Shown: positions 22,248 to 33,412 of the stretch, one piece after another
Position numbering within the stretch: position 1 is the stretch's first letter
Layout of the letters: each line of letters begins with the position of its first letter
Assembly: GCA_902546085.1 (NCBI GenBank)
Contig: CACCIO010000004.1
Location: forward strand, 1-64,000
Direction: 5' to 3'
Length of the DNA stretch: 64,000 nt
Source of the DNA: an uncultured Pelagibacteraceae bacterium
GTDB lineage: Bacteria; Pseudomonadota; Alphaproteobacteria; Pelagibacterales; Pelagibacteraceae
Made by a program: the position numbers and the translations under genes
Notes under the pieces: generated by a model
What the model was told of the DNA's origin: nothing
Database searches by the model: none
The model's input: the letters and a program-made list of their open reading frames with translations, nothing else

Positions 22248-23473
22248 ATTAATTCTATTTTAATATGTCTTTTTTTTCCAAGGGAAAGTTTAAGATAGTT
22301 ATCTTTAAATAAATTTTTATTAATTTCAAATTTTTCATCTAAAACAACATTATTATTTATTTTAACTGCATTTCCTTTTATAAGTCTTTTAATTTCGCTT
22401 TTCGAATTTTCTAATTTAGATAACAAAACAAGATCTACTATATTTATTTTATTCTTTATTTTATTTGATTGAATATCAACTTTAGGTAAGTTTGAACCTA
22501 GAGTGTTTCCTGAAAAAGCTTCTTTTGCTGCTTGCTCAGAATTTTTAGCTGCCTCTTTTCCATGTAGCATTTCTGTAGTTTTATTAGCAAGTAGTATTTT
22601 TAATTTATTTATCTCTTTATCTTTAATAGTTTCTATTTCTTTAATTTCAATTTCAGTAAACATTTTTAAAAATTTAATTACATCTCTATCATCTACGTTT
22701 CTCCAAAACTGCCAATAATCATACGCTGATAAATATTTTTTATCCAACCAAACAGCCCCACTTTCAGTTTTTCCCATTTTAGTACCTGTTGCTAGTGTAA
22801 TTAGGGGCGTTGTTAAACCGAAGGTTTGATTATTAGAATACCTTTTTATTAGCTCAACTCCATTCACAATGTTTCCCCATTGATCTGAACCCCCAATTTG
22901 TAAGATACAATTTTCTTTTTTATTTAATTCAAGAAAATCATATGCTTGTAAAATCATGTAATTAAACTCCATGTAACTCAGCGATTGCTCTCTATCCAAT
23001 CTAAGTTTTACACTATCAAATGTTAACATTCTATTTATTGTGAAATGCTTTCCTATATCTCTTAAAAAAGAAATATAATTTAAATCTTTAAGCCAATTAT
23101 AATTATTTACAAATATAGGTTTTGTATTTGGATCATCATTATCTAAAAATTTTTTTAAAATATTTTTGATATTTTTTATATTATTTTCAATCTCTTCTTC
23201 ACTTAATATTTTTCTAGTTTTGTCTTTACCAGATGGATCACCTATTCTTGTAGTTCCTCCACCAAGTAAAACTATTGGTTGATGTCCATTTTTCTGAAGT
23301 AGCCGTAAGCACATTATTTGCAATAAGCTGCCTACATGCAAGCTTTCAGCAGTACAATCAAAACCTATGTAACCTTTTATCTTTTCATCATTTAATTTTT
23401 TACATAATTCATCTTCACTTGTGCATTGATAGAAAAAACCCCTATCTTTAAATTCTTTTAAAAATTTATTCAT
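22244..23473 (-). CDS. tyrS: Tyrosyl-tRNA synthetase
   Basis: GFDCTAESLHVGSLLQI, KMGKTESGAVWLD, C-terminal S4-like domain. Confidence 0.95.
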   Translation of the reverse strand: MNKFLKEFKDRGFFYQCTSEDELCKKLNDEKIKGYIGFDCTAESLHVGSLLQIMCLRLLQKNGHQPIVLLGGGTTRIGDPSGKDKTRKILSEEEIENNIKNIKNILKKFLDNDDPNTKPIFVNNYNWLKDLNYISFLRDIGKHFTINRMLTFDSVKLRLDREQSLSYMEFNYMILQAYDFLELNKKENCILQIGGSDQWGNIVNGVELIKRYSNNQTFGLTTPLITLATGTKMGKTESGAVWLDKKYLSAYDYWQFWRNVDDRDVIKFLKMFTEIEIKEIETIKDKEINKLKILLANKTTEMLHGKEAAKNSEQAAKEAFSGNTLGSNLPKVDIQSNKIKNKINIVDLVLLSKLENSKSEIKRLIKGNAVKINNNVVLDEKFEINKNLFKDNYLKLSLGKKRHIKIELI

Positions 23474-23518
23474 AAGTTTATATTCACAATATACAAATTT
23501 TTTTTAAAAAACATATCA

Positions 23519-24661
23519 ATGAAAAGAAAATTATATACTGCAATTGGATTAATGAGTGGAACATCTATGGATGGTATTGATTTATCTATAATAAGATCAG
23601 ACGGATATCATGAATTTTCAAACATTTTAGATGATTATTATGAGTACGATAAAAATCTTCAGAAACAGTTAATTAGATTAAGAGATTTAGTTCAATCAAA
23701 GAATGATCTTTTACAAAATTCAGAAAAATTAAGAGAATTAGAGCGTAATTTAACTCTTTTTCATGCTGATGCAGTTAATCAATCATTAAAAAAATATAGA
23801 GATCCAATTGATTTGATAGGTTTTCATGGTCAAACAATTCATCATAACCCACAGGATAAAATTACCAATCAATTAGGAGATGGGAATCTATTATCTCAAA
23901 TAGTCAAAAAAAAAGTCATATATGATTTTAGGCAAGCAGATATTGAAAATAATGGTCAAGGTGCACCTTTAACACCAATCTTTCATCATATTTTATCAAA
24001 AAAAATTAATCAAAATTTTAATCTTAAATTCCCAATAGGTTTCTTAAATATAGGTGGTATAGCAAATGTTACAAAAGTTACTAATGATTCAGATAATTTT
24101 CAAAATAATCTATCAGCTTTTGATATAGGTCCTGGTAATTGTTTAATTGATGAATGGGTAAGGAATAATTCTTATAAAAAATTTGATAAAAATGGAGAGA
24201 TAGCGAAAGCAGGGGAAGTTGATCAATTAATTTTGAATCAGGCAATAGATAATTTTAAGATAAATTCCTATTCTAAGTCAATGGATATTAAAAATTTTGA
24301 TGTATCTTTTGCAAGAGGTTTATCTTTAGAGGATGGTTGTACTACTATAACAGATTTTACAGCATATTTGATTGCAGAAGGATTAAAACATATTAGTCAA
24401 CAAAACAAAATTACTTTTTTACTTTGTGGTGGGGGTAGAAAAAATAATTATTTAATTGATTCTATTAAAATTTATTTAAAAAACGAAAACAATATTTCTG
24501 TAGAAATTATAGATAATTATAATTTTAAAGGTGATTATATTGAATCTCAGGCATTTGCATATTTAGCGATAAGGTCATTTTTGAATTTACCAATTTCTTT
24601 TAGCAGCACAACTGGATGCAAAGATTTTACAGTTGGTGGAAAATTAGTAAAAAATTTTTAA
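23519..24661 (+). CDS. anmK: Anhydro-N-acetylmuramic acid kinase
   Basis: GLMSGTSMDGIDLSI, GFHGQTIHHNP, CGGGRKN. Confidence 0.93.
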   Translation: MKRKLYTAIGLMSGTSMDGIDLSIIRSDGYHEFSNILDDYYEYDKNLQKQLIRLRDLVQSKNDLLQNSEKLRELERNLTLFHADAVNQSLKKYRDPIDLIGFHGQTIHHNPQDKITNQLGDGNLLSQIVKKKVIYDFRQADIENNGQGAPLTPIFHHILSKKINQNFNLKFPIGFLNIGGIANVTKVTNDSDNFQNNLSAFDIGPGNCLIDEWVRNNSYKKFDKNGEIAKAGEVDQLILNQAIDNFKINSYSKSMDIKNFDVSFARGLSLEDGCTTITDFTAYLIAEGLKHISQQNKITFLLCGGGRKNNYLIDSIKIYLKNENNISVEIIDNYNFKGDYIESQAFAYLAIRSFLNLPISFSSTTGCKDFTVGGKLVKNF

Positions 24662-25314
24662 TATAGTGCTGTTTCTTTTTTTATGTATTTATCAAGTTGC
24701 TTAATTAAAGCATTACTTGTTTTTGAAAAAAAATGATTAGCTTCAGATATTGCATTAAATTCTACTTTAATACCTTTTTGTGCACTCAATCTTTTATCAA
24801 GCTCAGTAATATATTCTACTGGTACTAATTCATCTTTTTTACCGTAAGCAACTAAACCTGAAGTTGGACATGGAGATAAAAAAGAGAAATCATAAACATT
24901 TGGTTGAGGTGAGATAGCAATAAATCTATTTATTTCTGGTCTTCTCATTAATAGTTGCATTGCAATTAATGATCCAAATGAAAATCCTGATACCCAACAT
25001 TGAGAATTATCAAAATTTTCTCTTTCCAACCAATCTAAAGCTGCTGCAGCATCAGCAAGTTCACCTTGACCATTATCAAATTCTCCATCACTTTTGCCAA
25101 CACCTCTAAAATTCACTCTACATACTGAAAAATCGTTATCCATAAAAGTATGAAAAGTATCTACCACTACTTTATTATTCATCGTTCCACCATATTGAGG
25201 ATGTGGTTGTAATACTAAAGCAATTGGAGAAGTATTTTTTTTACTTTTATAATATTTGGCTTCTAGTCTTCCTGCAGGACCAGGTATAAATATTTCTGAA
25301 ATTTTATTATCCAT
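24658..25314 (-). CDS. Alpha/beta hydrolase
   Basis: LQPHPQYGGTMNNKVV, NFRGVGKSDGEFDNG, SGFSFGS nucleophile elbow. Confidence 0.85.
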   Translation of the reverse strand: MDNKISEIFIPGPAGRLEAKYYKSKKNTSPIALVLQPHPQYGGTMNNKVVVDTFHTFMDNDFSVCRVNFRGVGKSDGEFDNGQGELADAAAALDWLERENFDNSQCWVSGFSFGSLIAMQLLMRRPEINRFIAISPQPNVYDFSFLSPCPTSGLVAYGKKDELVPVEYITELDKRLSAQKGIKVEFNAISEANHFFSKTSNALIKQLDKYIKKETALY

Positions 25315-25371
25315 AAAGCGATATTGATTATTATTCTCAAAAAAAATGTACGTTTATCACAAGTCAGCGAC

Positions 25372-25441
25372 AAAATGTGAGTTTTTTTTTTAACTCTAAA
25401 CTTGACCATTTTGGTCAGGTATGTATAAAAACCCACATTTT
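25372..25441. repeat. Outer inverted repeat flanking the candidate IscR operator
   Basis: AAAATGTGAGTTTTT (25372-25386) vs AAAAACCCACATTTT (25427-25441), 14/15 complementary. Confidence 0.75.
25403..25417. promoter_or_regulatory. Perfect palindrome TGACC-ATTTT-GGTCA, candidate IscR (Rrf2) operator
   Basis: Lies between 24658- and iscR start; resembles alphaproteobacterial IscR-type sites. Confidence 0.7.
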
Positions 25442-25452
25442 AAGGGTAATAT

Positions 25453-25878
25453 ATGAAACTAACATCAAAAGGCAGATACGCAGTAATGGCATTAGTAGAT
25501 TTAGCCAGGTTTGACGATATCAATCCAGTATCATTAAGAGATATATCGTTGAGACAAGGTATATCTTTACATTACTTAGAACAAATTTTTTCTAAATTAA
25601 AAAAAAATGAAATTGTTAAAAGTATAAGAGGAACTCAAGGAGGATACGTTCTTAATAAAAACCCGAACGATATCAAATTAACAAATATCTTTCATGCTGT
25701 AGATGAAAAAGTAAAAACTGTTCAATGTAAAAAAGAATCTAAAAAAGGATGCAATGGTAAAGCCACAAAGTGTATTACTCATAATTTATGGGACGAATTA
25801 GAGGTACACATTAATACATTTTTTGAAAATAAAAGCCTAAAAGATTTATTAAACAACAATAAAGAGACAAGAGTCTAG
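25453..25878 (+). CDS. iscR: Rrf2-family Fe-S cluster regulator (IscR-like)
   Basis: [18 protein letters not shown]; three-Cys cluster region [16 protein letters not shown]; first gene of suf operon. Confidence 0.9.
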   Translation: MKLTSKGRYAVMALVDLARFDDINPVSLRDISLRQGISLHYLEQIFSKLKKNEIVKSIRGTQGGYVLNKNPNDIKLTNIFHAVDEKVKTVQCKKESKKGCNGKATKCITHNLWDELEVHINTFFENKSLKDLLNNNKETRV

Positions 25879-25879
25879 A

Positions 25880-27322
25880 ATGGATAACAGACAAAAAGAA
25901 ATAAATAATTTAAAAGACTATAAATATGGTTTTTCAACGGATATAGAAAATATTCAAGCACCAAAAGGTTTGGATGAAGATGTAATTAAATTTATTTCTA
26001 ATATTAAAAAAGAACCTCAATGGATGCTTGAGTTTAGATTAAAAGCTTTTGAAAGATTTAAAGTTTTAAAAGAACCAGATTGGCAAAAACCTAAATTTCC
26101 AAAAATAGATTATCAAGATTTATATTATTACTCTGCTCCTAAAAGCATGAAAAATAAACCAAAGAGTTTAGATGAACTGGATCCTAAACTTTTAGAAACT
26201 TATAAAAAACTTGGAATACCTTTGCAAGAACAAGCAAGATTAAATGGAATAGCTGTTGATGCTGTATTTGACTCAGTTTCTGTAGCTACTACTTTTAAAG
26301 ATGAATTAACCAAACAGGGAATTATATTTTGCCCTATATCAGAGGCAATTCAAAATCACTCTGAATTAGTCAAAAAATATTTAGGCTCTGTAATTCCAAC
26401 AAGTGATCATTTTTTTGCCACATTAAATTCTGCAGTTTTTACAGATGGTTCTTTTGTATACATTCCAGAAGGTGTTAGATGTCCAATGGAACTATCAACT
26501 TATTTTAGAATTAATGCATCAAATACAGGTCAATTCGAAAGAACTTTAATTATTGCTGACAAAGGAAGCTATGTAAGCTACTTAGAAGGATGTACAGCTC
26601 CAATGAGAGACGAAAATCAATTACATGCTGCTAATGTAGAATTAATTGCACTGGATGATGCAGAAATAAAATATTCAACAGTCCAAAATTGGTATCCGGG
26701 TGATAAAGATGGGAAAGGTGGAATTTACAATTTTGTAACAAAAAGAGGTTTGTGCAAAGGAAAAAATTCAAAAATTTCATGGACACAAGTAGAAACAGGT
26801 TCTGCAATTACTTGGAAGTATCCTAGTTGTATTCTTAAAGGAGACAACTCTGTTGGTGAGTTCTATTCAATAGCTATTACTAACAATCATCAAAAGGCTG
26901 ATACAGGTACCAAAATGATCCATCTAGGCAAAAATACTAAAAGCAAAATAATTTCTAAAGGAATATCAGCAGGTAGTTCAGATATGACTTATAGAGGTTT
27001 AGTTGATATTTCATCAAAAGCTAAAAATTCAAATAATTATACTCAGTGTGACTCTTTATTAATGGGAAACAAGTGTGGAGCTCACACTGTTCCTTATATA
27101 AAAAATAAAAATTCTGAGTCCAATATTGCTCATGAGGCAACTACATCCAAGATTAGTGAAGAGCAGTTACATTATTGTCAACAAAGAGGATTAAATCCAG
27201 AGGAGGCTGTTGGGTTGATTGTAAATGGTTTTTGTAAGGAAGTATTACAACAATTGCCTATGGAGTTTGCTGTAGAGGCTCAAAAACTTGTGGGTATCAG
27301 TTTGGAGGGAAGTGTAGGTTAA
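25880..27322 (+). CDS. sufB: Fe-S cluster assembly protein SufB
   Basis: [39 protein letters not shown]. Confidence 0.97.
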   Translation: MDNRQKEINNLKDYKYGFSTDIENIQAPKGLDEDVIKFISNIKKEPQWMLEFRLKAFERFKVLKEPDWQKPKFPKIDYQDLYYYSAPKSMKNKPKSLDELDPKLLETYKKLGIPLQEQARLNGIAVDAVFDSVSVATTFKDELTKQGIIFCPISEAIQNHSELVKKYLGSVIPTSDHFFATLNSAVFTDGSFVYIPEGVRCPMELSTYFRINASNTGQFERTLIIADKGSYVSYLEGCTAPMRDENQLHAANVELIALDDAEIKYSTVQNWYPGDKDGKGGIYNFVTKRGLCKGKNSKISWTQVETGSAITWKYPSCILKGDNSVGEFYSIAITNNHQKADTGTKMIHLGKNTKSKIISKGISAGSSDMTYRGLVDISSKAKNSNNYTQCDSLLMGNKCGAHTVPYIKNKNSESNIAHEATTSKISEEQLHYCQQRGLNPEEAVGLIVNGFCKEVLQQLPMEFAVEAQKLVGISLEGSVG

Positions 27323-27323
27323 T

Positions 27324-28058
27324 ATGCTTAAAATAAATAATTTAAATGCAACTATTGATAAAAAGTCTATTTTAAATGGGCTATCCTTAGATATAAATCC
27401 TGGTGAGGTTCATGCAATTATGGGTCCTAATGGATCCGGGAAAAGTACATTATCAAATATTCTATCAGGAAAAAAAGGTTATGAGGTTTCTGGGGAAGTT
27501 CTTTTTGAAGATAAAGATTTATTTGAACTTGAAACAGAGGAAAGAGCACACAGAGGTATATTTTTAGCTTTCCAATATCCCTTGGAAATTCCAGGTGTAA
27601 ATACAAATATATTTTTAAAAACTTCTTTGAACGCTGTGAGAAAAGCTAGAGGTGAAAAAGAGCTTGATGCTATTGAATTTTTAAAACTGGTAAAAGAAAA
27701 ATCTAAAGAACTTAAATTCGATGAGGAAAAATTAAATAGACAGTTAAATGTTGGTTTTTCTGGAGGTGAAAAAAAGAAAAATGAAATTTTACAGATGTCG
27801 TTATTAGCTCCAAAACTGTCAATTTTAGATGAAACTGACTCTGGTTTAGATATTGATGCTTTAAAGATTGTTGCTGATGGAGTTAATACATTGAGAGATA
27901 AAAAAAATTCATTTTTAATAATTACACATTACCAAAGATTGCTTGATTACATAAAACCTGACTTCGTTCACGTTTTGATGAATGGAAAAATTATAAAATC
28001 AGGTGGTCCAGATTTAGCTTTAGAATTAGAAAAAAAGGGATACGAGAATCTAAATTAA
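27324..28058 (+). CDS. sufC: Fe-S cluster assembly ATPase SufC
   Basis: GPNGSGKSTL, FSGGEKKKNEILQM, LDETDSGLDIDALK. Confidence 0.97.
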   Translation: MLKINNLNATIDKKSILNGLSLDINPGEVHAIMGPNGSGKSTLSNILSGKKGYEVSGEVLFEDKDLFELETEERAHRGIFLAFQYPLEIPGVNTNIFLKTSLNAVRKARGEKELDAIEFLKLVKEKSKELKFDEEKLNRQLNVGFSGGEKKKNEILQMSLLAPKLSILDETDSGLDIDALKIVADGVNTLRDKKNSFLIITHYQRLLDYIKPDFVHVLMNGKIIKSGGPDLALELEKKGYENLN

Positions 28059-29306
28059 ATGAAAGAACAATTACACAAAGACTTTAATAATAGTATAAAA
28101 AATTTAAGTTTATCTCAAAAAGATATTGAAATAAAAAAATTTTGTTTAGATAATTTTATAGATAAAGGTTTTCCAAACAAAAAAGAAGAAGATTGGAAAT
28201 TTTCAGATCTTAATCAAATAATAAAAAATAATATTGGAGAACTTAGTTTTTTTAATGATTACGCGTCTACTAATAAAGTTGATACATCTGTATTTGTAGA
28301 TGGATTAGAGCACAATAAAATAGTTTTTATAAATGGTAGAATCGAAAAAATTGATTTTGAATACGAAAAAAAAAATCAAATAGAAATAATTGATCAATCA
28401 GAAACTATAAATGAATTTAAAAATAGTAATTCATTATCAGACTTGAACAATGCTTTTACAAGTAAATGTTTTAAAATATTGGTAAAAAAAGGTTATCAAT
28501 TAGTAAAACCACTTATTATCTATCATACAACAAATACAAAAATTTGGTCTAAAAATATTAATTTACGACTTAATTTTGAACTAGATAAAGATAGTTCATT
28601 GAGATTAATTGATTTATTTAATGATACATCTGAAAAAAATTTTTTAAATATTTTTTATAACTTTGAATTAAAAGAAAATTCAGTTTTAAAAAACTATAAA
28701 ATAGATAAGTTTGAGAATAAAAATATTAAATATTCCTTTAATAATATTGATCAAGATAAAAATAGTATTTCTGAAACATTCATTTTATCTTCTGGATCAA
28801 ATTTTTCTAAAAATGAGATAAATTGTAATTTAAATGGAGTTTATGCATCAGCTTTTATGAATGGTGTTTTTTCATTAAATAATGACAAACATCATGAAAT
28901 CAGATCAATAATAAATCATCAAAATGAAAATACAAAAAGTTATCAACTGATTAAAAGTGTTTTAGATGAAAGTTCTAAAGCAGTGTATCAAGGAAAAATA
29001 TTTGTAAATTCAGATGCTCAGAAAACAGATGGATACCAATTGAGTAAAGCAATATTGTTAAATAAAGAATCTGAGTTCAATGCAAAGCCAGAACTAGAAA
29101 TTTATGCTGATGACGTTAAGTGTTCGCATGGTTCAGCTTCAGGTAGTTTAAATGAAGATTCTATATTTTATTTAATGTCTAGAGGTTTGAGTTATCAGCA
29201 ATCAAGAGAGCTATTAATCAATGGTTTTCTGCTTGATGTTGTGGAAAAAATTACTGACCCAGAAATAAAAAACTTAATAAAAAATATGATTGGTATTAAA
29301 GAATGA
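28059..29306 (+). CDS. sufD: Fe-S cluster assembly protein SufD
   Basis: KPELEIYADDVKCSHGSASGSLNEDSIFYLMSRGLS. Confidence 0.95.
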   Translation: MKEQLHKDFNNSIKNLSLSQKDIEIKKFCLDNFIDKGFPNKKEEDWKFSDLNQIIKNNIGELSFFNDYASTNKVDTSVFVDGLEHNKIVFINGRIEKIDFEYEKKNQIEIIDQSETINEFKNSNSLSDLNNAFTSKCFKILVKKGYQLVKPLIIYHTTNTKIWSKNINLRLNFELDKDSSLRLIDLFNDTSEKNFLNIFYNFELKENSVLKNYKIDKFENKNIKYSFNNIDQDKNSISETFILSSGSNFSKNEINCNLNGVYASAFMNGVFSLNNDKHHEIRSIINHQNENTKSYQLIKSVLDESSKAVYQGKIFVNSDAQKTDGYQLSKAILLNKESEFNAKPELEIYADDVKCSHGSASGSLNEDSIFYLMSRGLSYQQSRELLINGFLLDVVEKITDPEIKNLIKNMIGIKE

Positions 29307-30520
29307 ATATAGATTTGATTAAAAAAGAATTTCCTATTTTTGATGAAAAAATTCAGAATAATGATCTAGTTTATTTAGATAGTGCAAACTCATCTCAAAA
29401 ACCTAAGATAGTTGTAGATAGAATTAATGAATTTTATACCAAACAATTTTCAAATGTTGGTAGAAGTGTCCATTATCTTGCAGTTGCAGCTACTAATTTA
29501 TATGAAAATACGAGAACTTCTGTTCAAAAATATATTAATGCTAAAGACAAAAATGAAATTGTTTTTACAAAGGGTGCTACTGAAGCATTAAATTTAGTTG
29601 CTAATACATTAGGTCAAAGTTATTTAATGGAAGGTGACGAAATTTTGATTACAGAACTCGAGCATCATTCAAATTATGTTCCATGGCATTTCTTAAGAAA
29701 ATCAAAAAATATAAAAATTAATTTTGCTGAAATAAATGAAGAGGGTGAAATAACTCTTGAAGAAATAGAAAATAAAATAACCCCAAAAACTAAGTTAATT
29801 TCAATTACTCATTTGTCAAATGTAACAGGTGCAATTCTACCAGTAAAAGAAATTGCCCAGCTTGCACATTCAAAAGGTATAATTGTTGTGGTCGATGGAT
29901 GTCAAGGAGCACCACATTTAAAACTAGATATGCAAGATTTAGATTGTGACTTCTATGCAATTTCATGTCACAAAATGTATGGACCTACAGGTTTAGGAGT
30001 TCTATACGGTAAAAAAAAATGGTTAGAAGAATTACCTCCATATCAAGGTGGTGGAGGAATGATAAATGAAGTTAAAAAAGATAGAATTTCATATGGTGAA
30101 TTGCCTAACAAGTATGAAGCAGGGACTATGGCTACAGCACAAGTAATTGCATTTGACCAATCAATAAAATTTTTAGAGAGTATTGGTATCGAAAATGTAA
30201 TGAAACACGAAGCAGACTTAGTAGAATACGGACAAGAGTTATTGCAAAAAAATAACTCAGTTAAACTTATTGGAAATCCAAAAAATAAAGGAGGAGTTTT
30301 ATCATTCACTATAGAAGGAGTTCACCCTCATGATATTGCAACTATCTTGGATGAAGACGGGGTTGCGATAAGAGCAGGACATCATTGTTGTCAAATTTTA
30401 CATGACAAATTAAATATCCCAGCAAGCGCTCGAGCATCAGTTGGTGTTTATAATACTAAAGAAGATCTAGATCAGTTAAACCGGTCAATAAACAATTGTA
30501 AAAAAATATTTAACTTATAA
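29303..30520 (+). CDS. sufS: Cysteine desulfurase SufS
   Basis: FTKGATEALNLVA, HKMYGPTGLGVLYGK, RAGHHCCQ. Confidence 0.96.
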   Translation: MNIDLIKKEFPIFDEKIQNNDLVYLDSANSSQKPKIVVDRINEFYTKQFSNVGRSVHYLAVAATNLYENTRTSVQKYINAKDKNEIVFTKGATEALNLVANTLGQSYLMEGDEILITELEHHSNYVPWHFLRKSKNIKINFAEINEEGEITLEEIENKITPKTKLISITHLSNVTGAILPVKEIAQLAHSKGIIVVVDGCQGAPHLKLDMQDLDCDFYAISCHKMYGPTGLGVLYGKKKWLEELPPYQGGGGMINEVKKDRISYGELPNKYEAGTMATAQVIAFDQSIKFLESIGIENVMKHEADLVEYGQELLQKNNSVKLIGNPKNKGGVLSFTIEGVHPHDIATILDEDGVAIRAGHHCCQILHDKLNIPASARASVGVYNTKEDLDQLNRSINNCKKIFNL

Positions 30521-30984
30521 TGAATTTAAAAGAGTTATATCAAGAAATTATATTGGAGCATGGTAAAAATCCAAGAAATCTTAGAAAGACAGAAGGTTTT
30601 AATAAAGATGCTAAAGGTAACAATCCTCTTTGTGGTGATAATGTTCATGTTTATTTAAAATTAAATGGACAAAAAATTGTAGAAGATGCATCTTTTGAGG
30701 GGAGTGGTTGTGCCATTTCAATGGCTTCAGCATCTATAATGACTGATTTGATTAAAGGAAAAAATGAGCATGAGGCTAAAGAAATAGTTGAGGATTTTTT
30801 AGGCATGATTAAAGAAAATCCTGAATTAAAATCTGAATATTTAAGCGAAGATGAAAAAACTAAACTCATGTGCTTATCTGGTGTTAAGCAATATCCAATG
30901 AGAGTTAAATGTGCAACCTTGTCTTGGCACACAATGGTTTCTGCTTTTGATGAAAAAACAGAAGAGGTAAATACAGAAAATTAA
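30520..30984 (+). CDS. sufU: SufU/IscU-like scaffold or sulfurtransferase
   Basis: GNNPLCGDNVHVYL, GSGCAISMASASIMTDL, VKCATLSWHT. Confidence 0.9.
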   Translation: MNLKELYQEIILEHGKNPRNLRKTEGFNKDAKGNNPLCGDNVHVYLKLNGQKIVEDASFEGSGCAISMASASIMTDLIKGKNEHEAKEIVEDFLGMIKENPELKSEYLSEDEKTKLMCLSGVKQYPMRVKCATLSWHTMVSAFDEKTEEVNTEN

Positions 30985-30987
30985 ATT

Positions 30988-31287
30988 ATGTCAAAAAAAG
31001 AACAGATAATTGAAGAAATTAGAAAAATTTATGACCCAGAGTTACCCGTAAATATCTACGAATTAGGTTTGATTTATGATATTAAAGTAAAGGATGAAAA
31101 GTTTGCAATTATTAAAATGACTTTGACAACTCCAAATTGTCCAGTTGCAGAAAGTTTACCAAAAGAGGTTAAAGAGGGTGCAATGCAAGTCGAAGGTATT
31201 GAGGATGTTGATCTAGAGCTGGTTTGGGATCCGCCATGGAACAAAGATATGATGTCAGAAGCAGCAAAATTGGAATTGAATTTGTAA
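30988..31287 (+). CDS. sufT: SufT/MIP18-family (DUF59) protein
   Basis: IYDPELPVNIYELGLIYDIKV, TLTTPNCPVAESLP. Confidence 0.9.
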   Translation: MSKKEQIIEEIRKIYDPELPVNIYELGLIYDIKVKDEKFAIIKMTLTTPNCPVAESLPKEVKEGAMQVEGIEDVDLELVWDPPWNKDMMSEAAKLELNL

Positions 31288-31622
31288 TGAACCCTATAAT
31301 TAAATTAAGTGATAACGCAGCATCAAGAATAAAAGAGATAATGGCAAATGCTGAAAAAGACTCTATCGGTGTTAGAGTATCAGTAAAATCTGGTGGTTGT
31401 GCAGGGATGTCATATGTAATGGAATACACAAAAGAATTGAATCCTAATGATGAGGTTATTGAGGATAAGGGTGTTAAAGTATTCGTTGACTCAGCTGCTA
31501 TTATGTATCTGCTTGGAACTGAAATGGATTATAAACAAGAGGAATTATCCTCGTCATTTGTATTTAATAATCCTAATGAAACTGAGAGATGTGGCTGCGG
31601 AGAGTCGTTTAAAACATCATAA
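31287..31622 (+). CDS. sufA: A-type Fe-S carrier (SufA/IscA family)
   Basis: MNPIIKLSDNAASRIKEIM; SGGCAGMSY...CGCGESF; start overlaps sufT stop (TAATG). Confidence 0.92.
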   Translation: MNPIIKLSDNAASRIKEIMANAEKDSIGVRVSVKSGGCAGMSYVMEYTKELNPNDEVIEDKGVKVFVDSAAIMYLLGTEMDYKQEELSSSFVFNNPNETERCGCGESFKTS

Positions 31623-31688
31623 GTTCTATTATCCTAATATTTGCATATCTGAATTGCATTTTATGCATATCTAGTATATAGATTCGTT

Positions 31689-31859
31689 ATGAATAAATTT
31701 GAGTTTAAAAATTTAGTTAAGAACCTAAAAGACTCTTTAAAAGAAAAGGCTTTCTTTAAAGATTTACGAAAAGAAGTTGAAACTGGTGCCAATGGTACCC
31801 AAGATTACGTCGTAAAAAAAGGTATTAACAAAAATACAATTGCAACAACAAAGCAGTAA
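31689..31859 (+). CDS. Small hypothetical protein (56 aa)
   Basis: Not in supplied ORF track; ATG..TAA reads MNKFEFKNLVKNLKDSLKEKAFFKDLRKEVETGANGTQDYVVKKGINKNTIATTKQ; fills the sufA-glnA gap. Confidence 0.5.
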   Translation: MNKFEFKNLVKNLKDSLKEKAFFKDLRKEVETGANGTQDYVVKKGINKNTIATTKQ

Positions 31860-31867
31860 CTAAATAT

Positions 31868-33274
31868 TTAGCAACTGTAATACATATCAAACTCAACTGG
31901 ATGAGGTGCGTGTTCAAATTTATGAATCTCCTCGAATTTTAAAGCGATATAAGCATCAATTTGATCATCAGTAAAGACACCACCTTGAGTTAAAAATTCT
32001 CTGTCTTTATCTAAACTTTCCATTGCTTCCCTTAGTGATCCGCATACAGTCGGAATAGATTTAACTTCCTCTGGTGGTAGTTCATATAAATCTTTGTCAA
32101 ATGATTCGCCTGGATGAATTTTATTTTTAATTCCATCTATTCCAGCCATTAACATTGCTGCAAAAGTTAAGTAAGGATTTCCTGATGCGTCTGGGAATCT
32201 AATTTCACATCTTGCGCCTTTTTTACTCAAAGTAATAGGGATCCTGCATGATGCTGATCTATTTCTAGCTGAGTAAGCTAGTAAGACTGGAGCTTCAAAA
32301 CCAGGAATTAATCTTTTATAGCTATTTGTAGTCGCATTTGAAAAAGCATTAATTGCTTTCGCATGTTTTAAAATTCCACCTATGTAATGTAAGGCTGTTT
32401 CCGACAAACCTGAATAAGCATCACCAGAAAATACTGGTGTATCACCTTTCCATATTGATTGATGAGTATGCATTCCAGAACCATTATCACCTGCAACTGG
32501 TTTAGGCATAAATGTTGCTGTTTTTCCAAATGAGTGAGTTACCATTTGAACAACGTATTTATATAATTGTACGTTATCAGCTTGATCAACTAAAGTTCCA
32601 AAATACATTCCTAATTCATGCTGACTTGGCGCAACTTCGTGGTGATGTTTTTCAACTTTTATCCCCACTTCTTTTAAGTTTTTTAAATATTCACTTCTCA
32701 TGTCTTGTTCACTATCTACAGGCGGAACAGGGAAGTATCCTCCCTTTACACCAGGTCTGTGACCCATGTTTCCATTTTCATATTCTTTACCAGAATTATA
32801 GGGACCTTCTTTACTGTCAAGAACAAAACCACACTCATTCATATCATTTTTAATTCTCACATCATCAAATACAAAAAACTCAGGCTCTGGACCAAAAAAT
32901 GCTTTATCACCAATTCCAGAAGCTTTTAAATATTCTTCAGCTTTTTTTGCTATACCTCTAGGATCTCTTTCATATGGTGTTTTTTTTATCGCATCAAGAA
33001 TATCACAAAACAAAACTAAAGTATTATGAGATGTAAAAGGATCCATAAACATTCTTGAAGTATCAGGTTTCAAAATCATGTCAGACTCATTAATTGCTTT
33101 CCATCCTGCAATAGAGGATCCATCAAAAAATACTCCTTCATTTAACATTCCCTCATCAACTACCGTTGAGTCCATAGTTAAATGCTGAAGTTTACCTCTT
33201 GGATCTGTAAATCTTAAATCTACAAATTCCGCATCTTTTTCTTTGATATATTTTAGAACGTTCGCTGCACTCAT
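31868..33274 (-). CDS. glnA: Type I glutamine synthetase
   Basis: [50 protein letters not shown]. Confidence 0.97.
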   Translation of the reverse strand: MSAANVLKYIKEKDAEFVDLRFTDPRGKLQHLTMDSTVVDEGMLNEGVFFDGSSIAGWKAINESDMILKPDTSRMFMDPFTSHNTLVLFCDILDAIKKTPYERDPRGIAKKAEEYLKASGIGDKAFFGPEPEFFVFDDVRIKNDMNECGFVLDSKEGPYNSGKEYENGNMGHRPGVKGGYFPVPPVDSEQDMRSEYLKNLKEVGIKVEKHHHEVAPSQHELGMYFGTLVDQADNVQLYKYVVQMVTHSFGKTATFMPKPVAGDNGSGMHTHQSIWKGDTPVFSGDAYSGLSETALHYIGGILKHAKAINAFSNATTNSYKRLIPGFEAPVLLAYSARNRSASCRIPITLSKKGARCEIRFPDASGNPYLTFAAMLMAGIDGIKNKIHPGESFDKDLYELPPEEVKSIPTVCGSLREAMESLDKDREFLTQGGVFTDDQIDAYIALKFEEIHKFEHAPHPVEFDMYYSC

Positions 33275-33412
33275 TTTGTCTCCTCTATAATTTTGTTTGG
33301 CCTAATTAACAAAAAAATAATAGAAAATATTGCTTATTTAATAAATAACACCTATGCAATTTTCACATAAGTAGTGTAATTAATCAGTGAATTTTTTAAA
33401 GAAATTAAAACA

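Noticed and set aside
33275-33412. Possible regulatory RNA or riboswitch upstream of glnA
   Set aside because: I could not identify a convincing paired structure or known motif core in the 138-bp divergent spacer; needs a covariance-model search.
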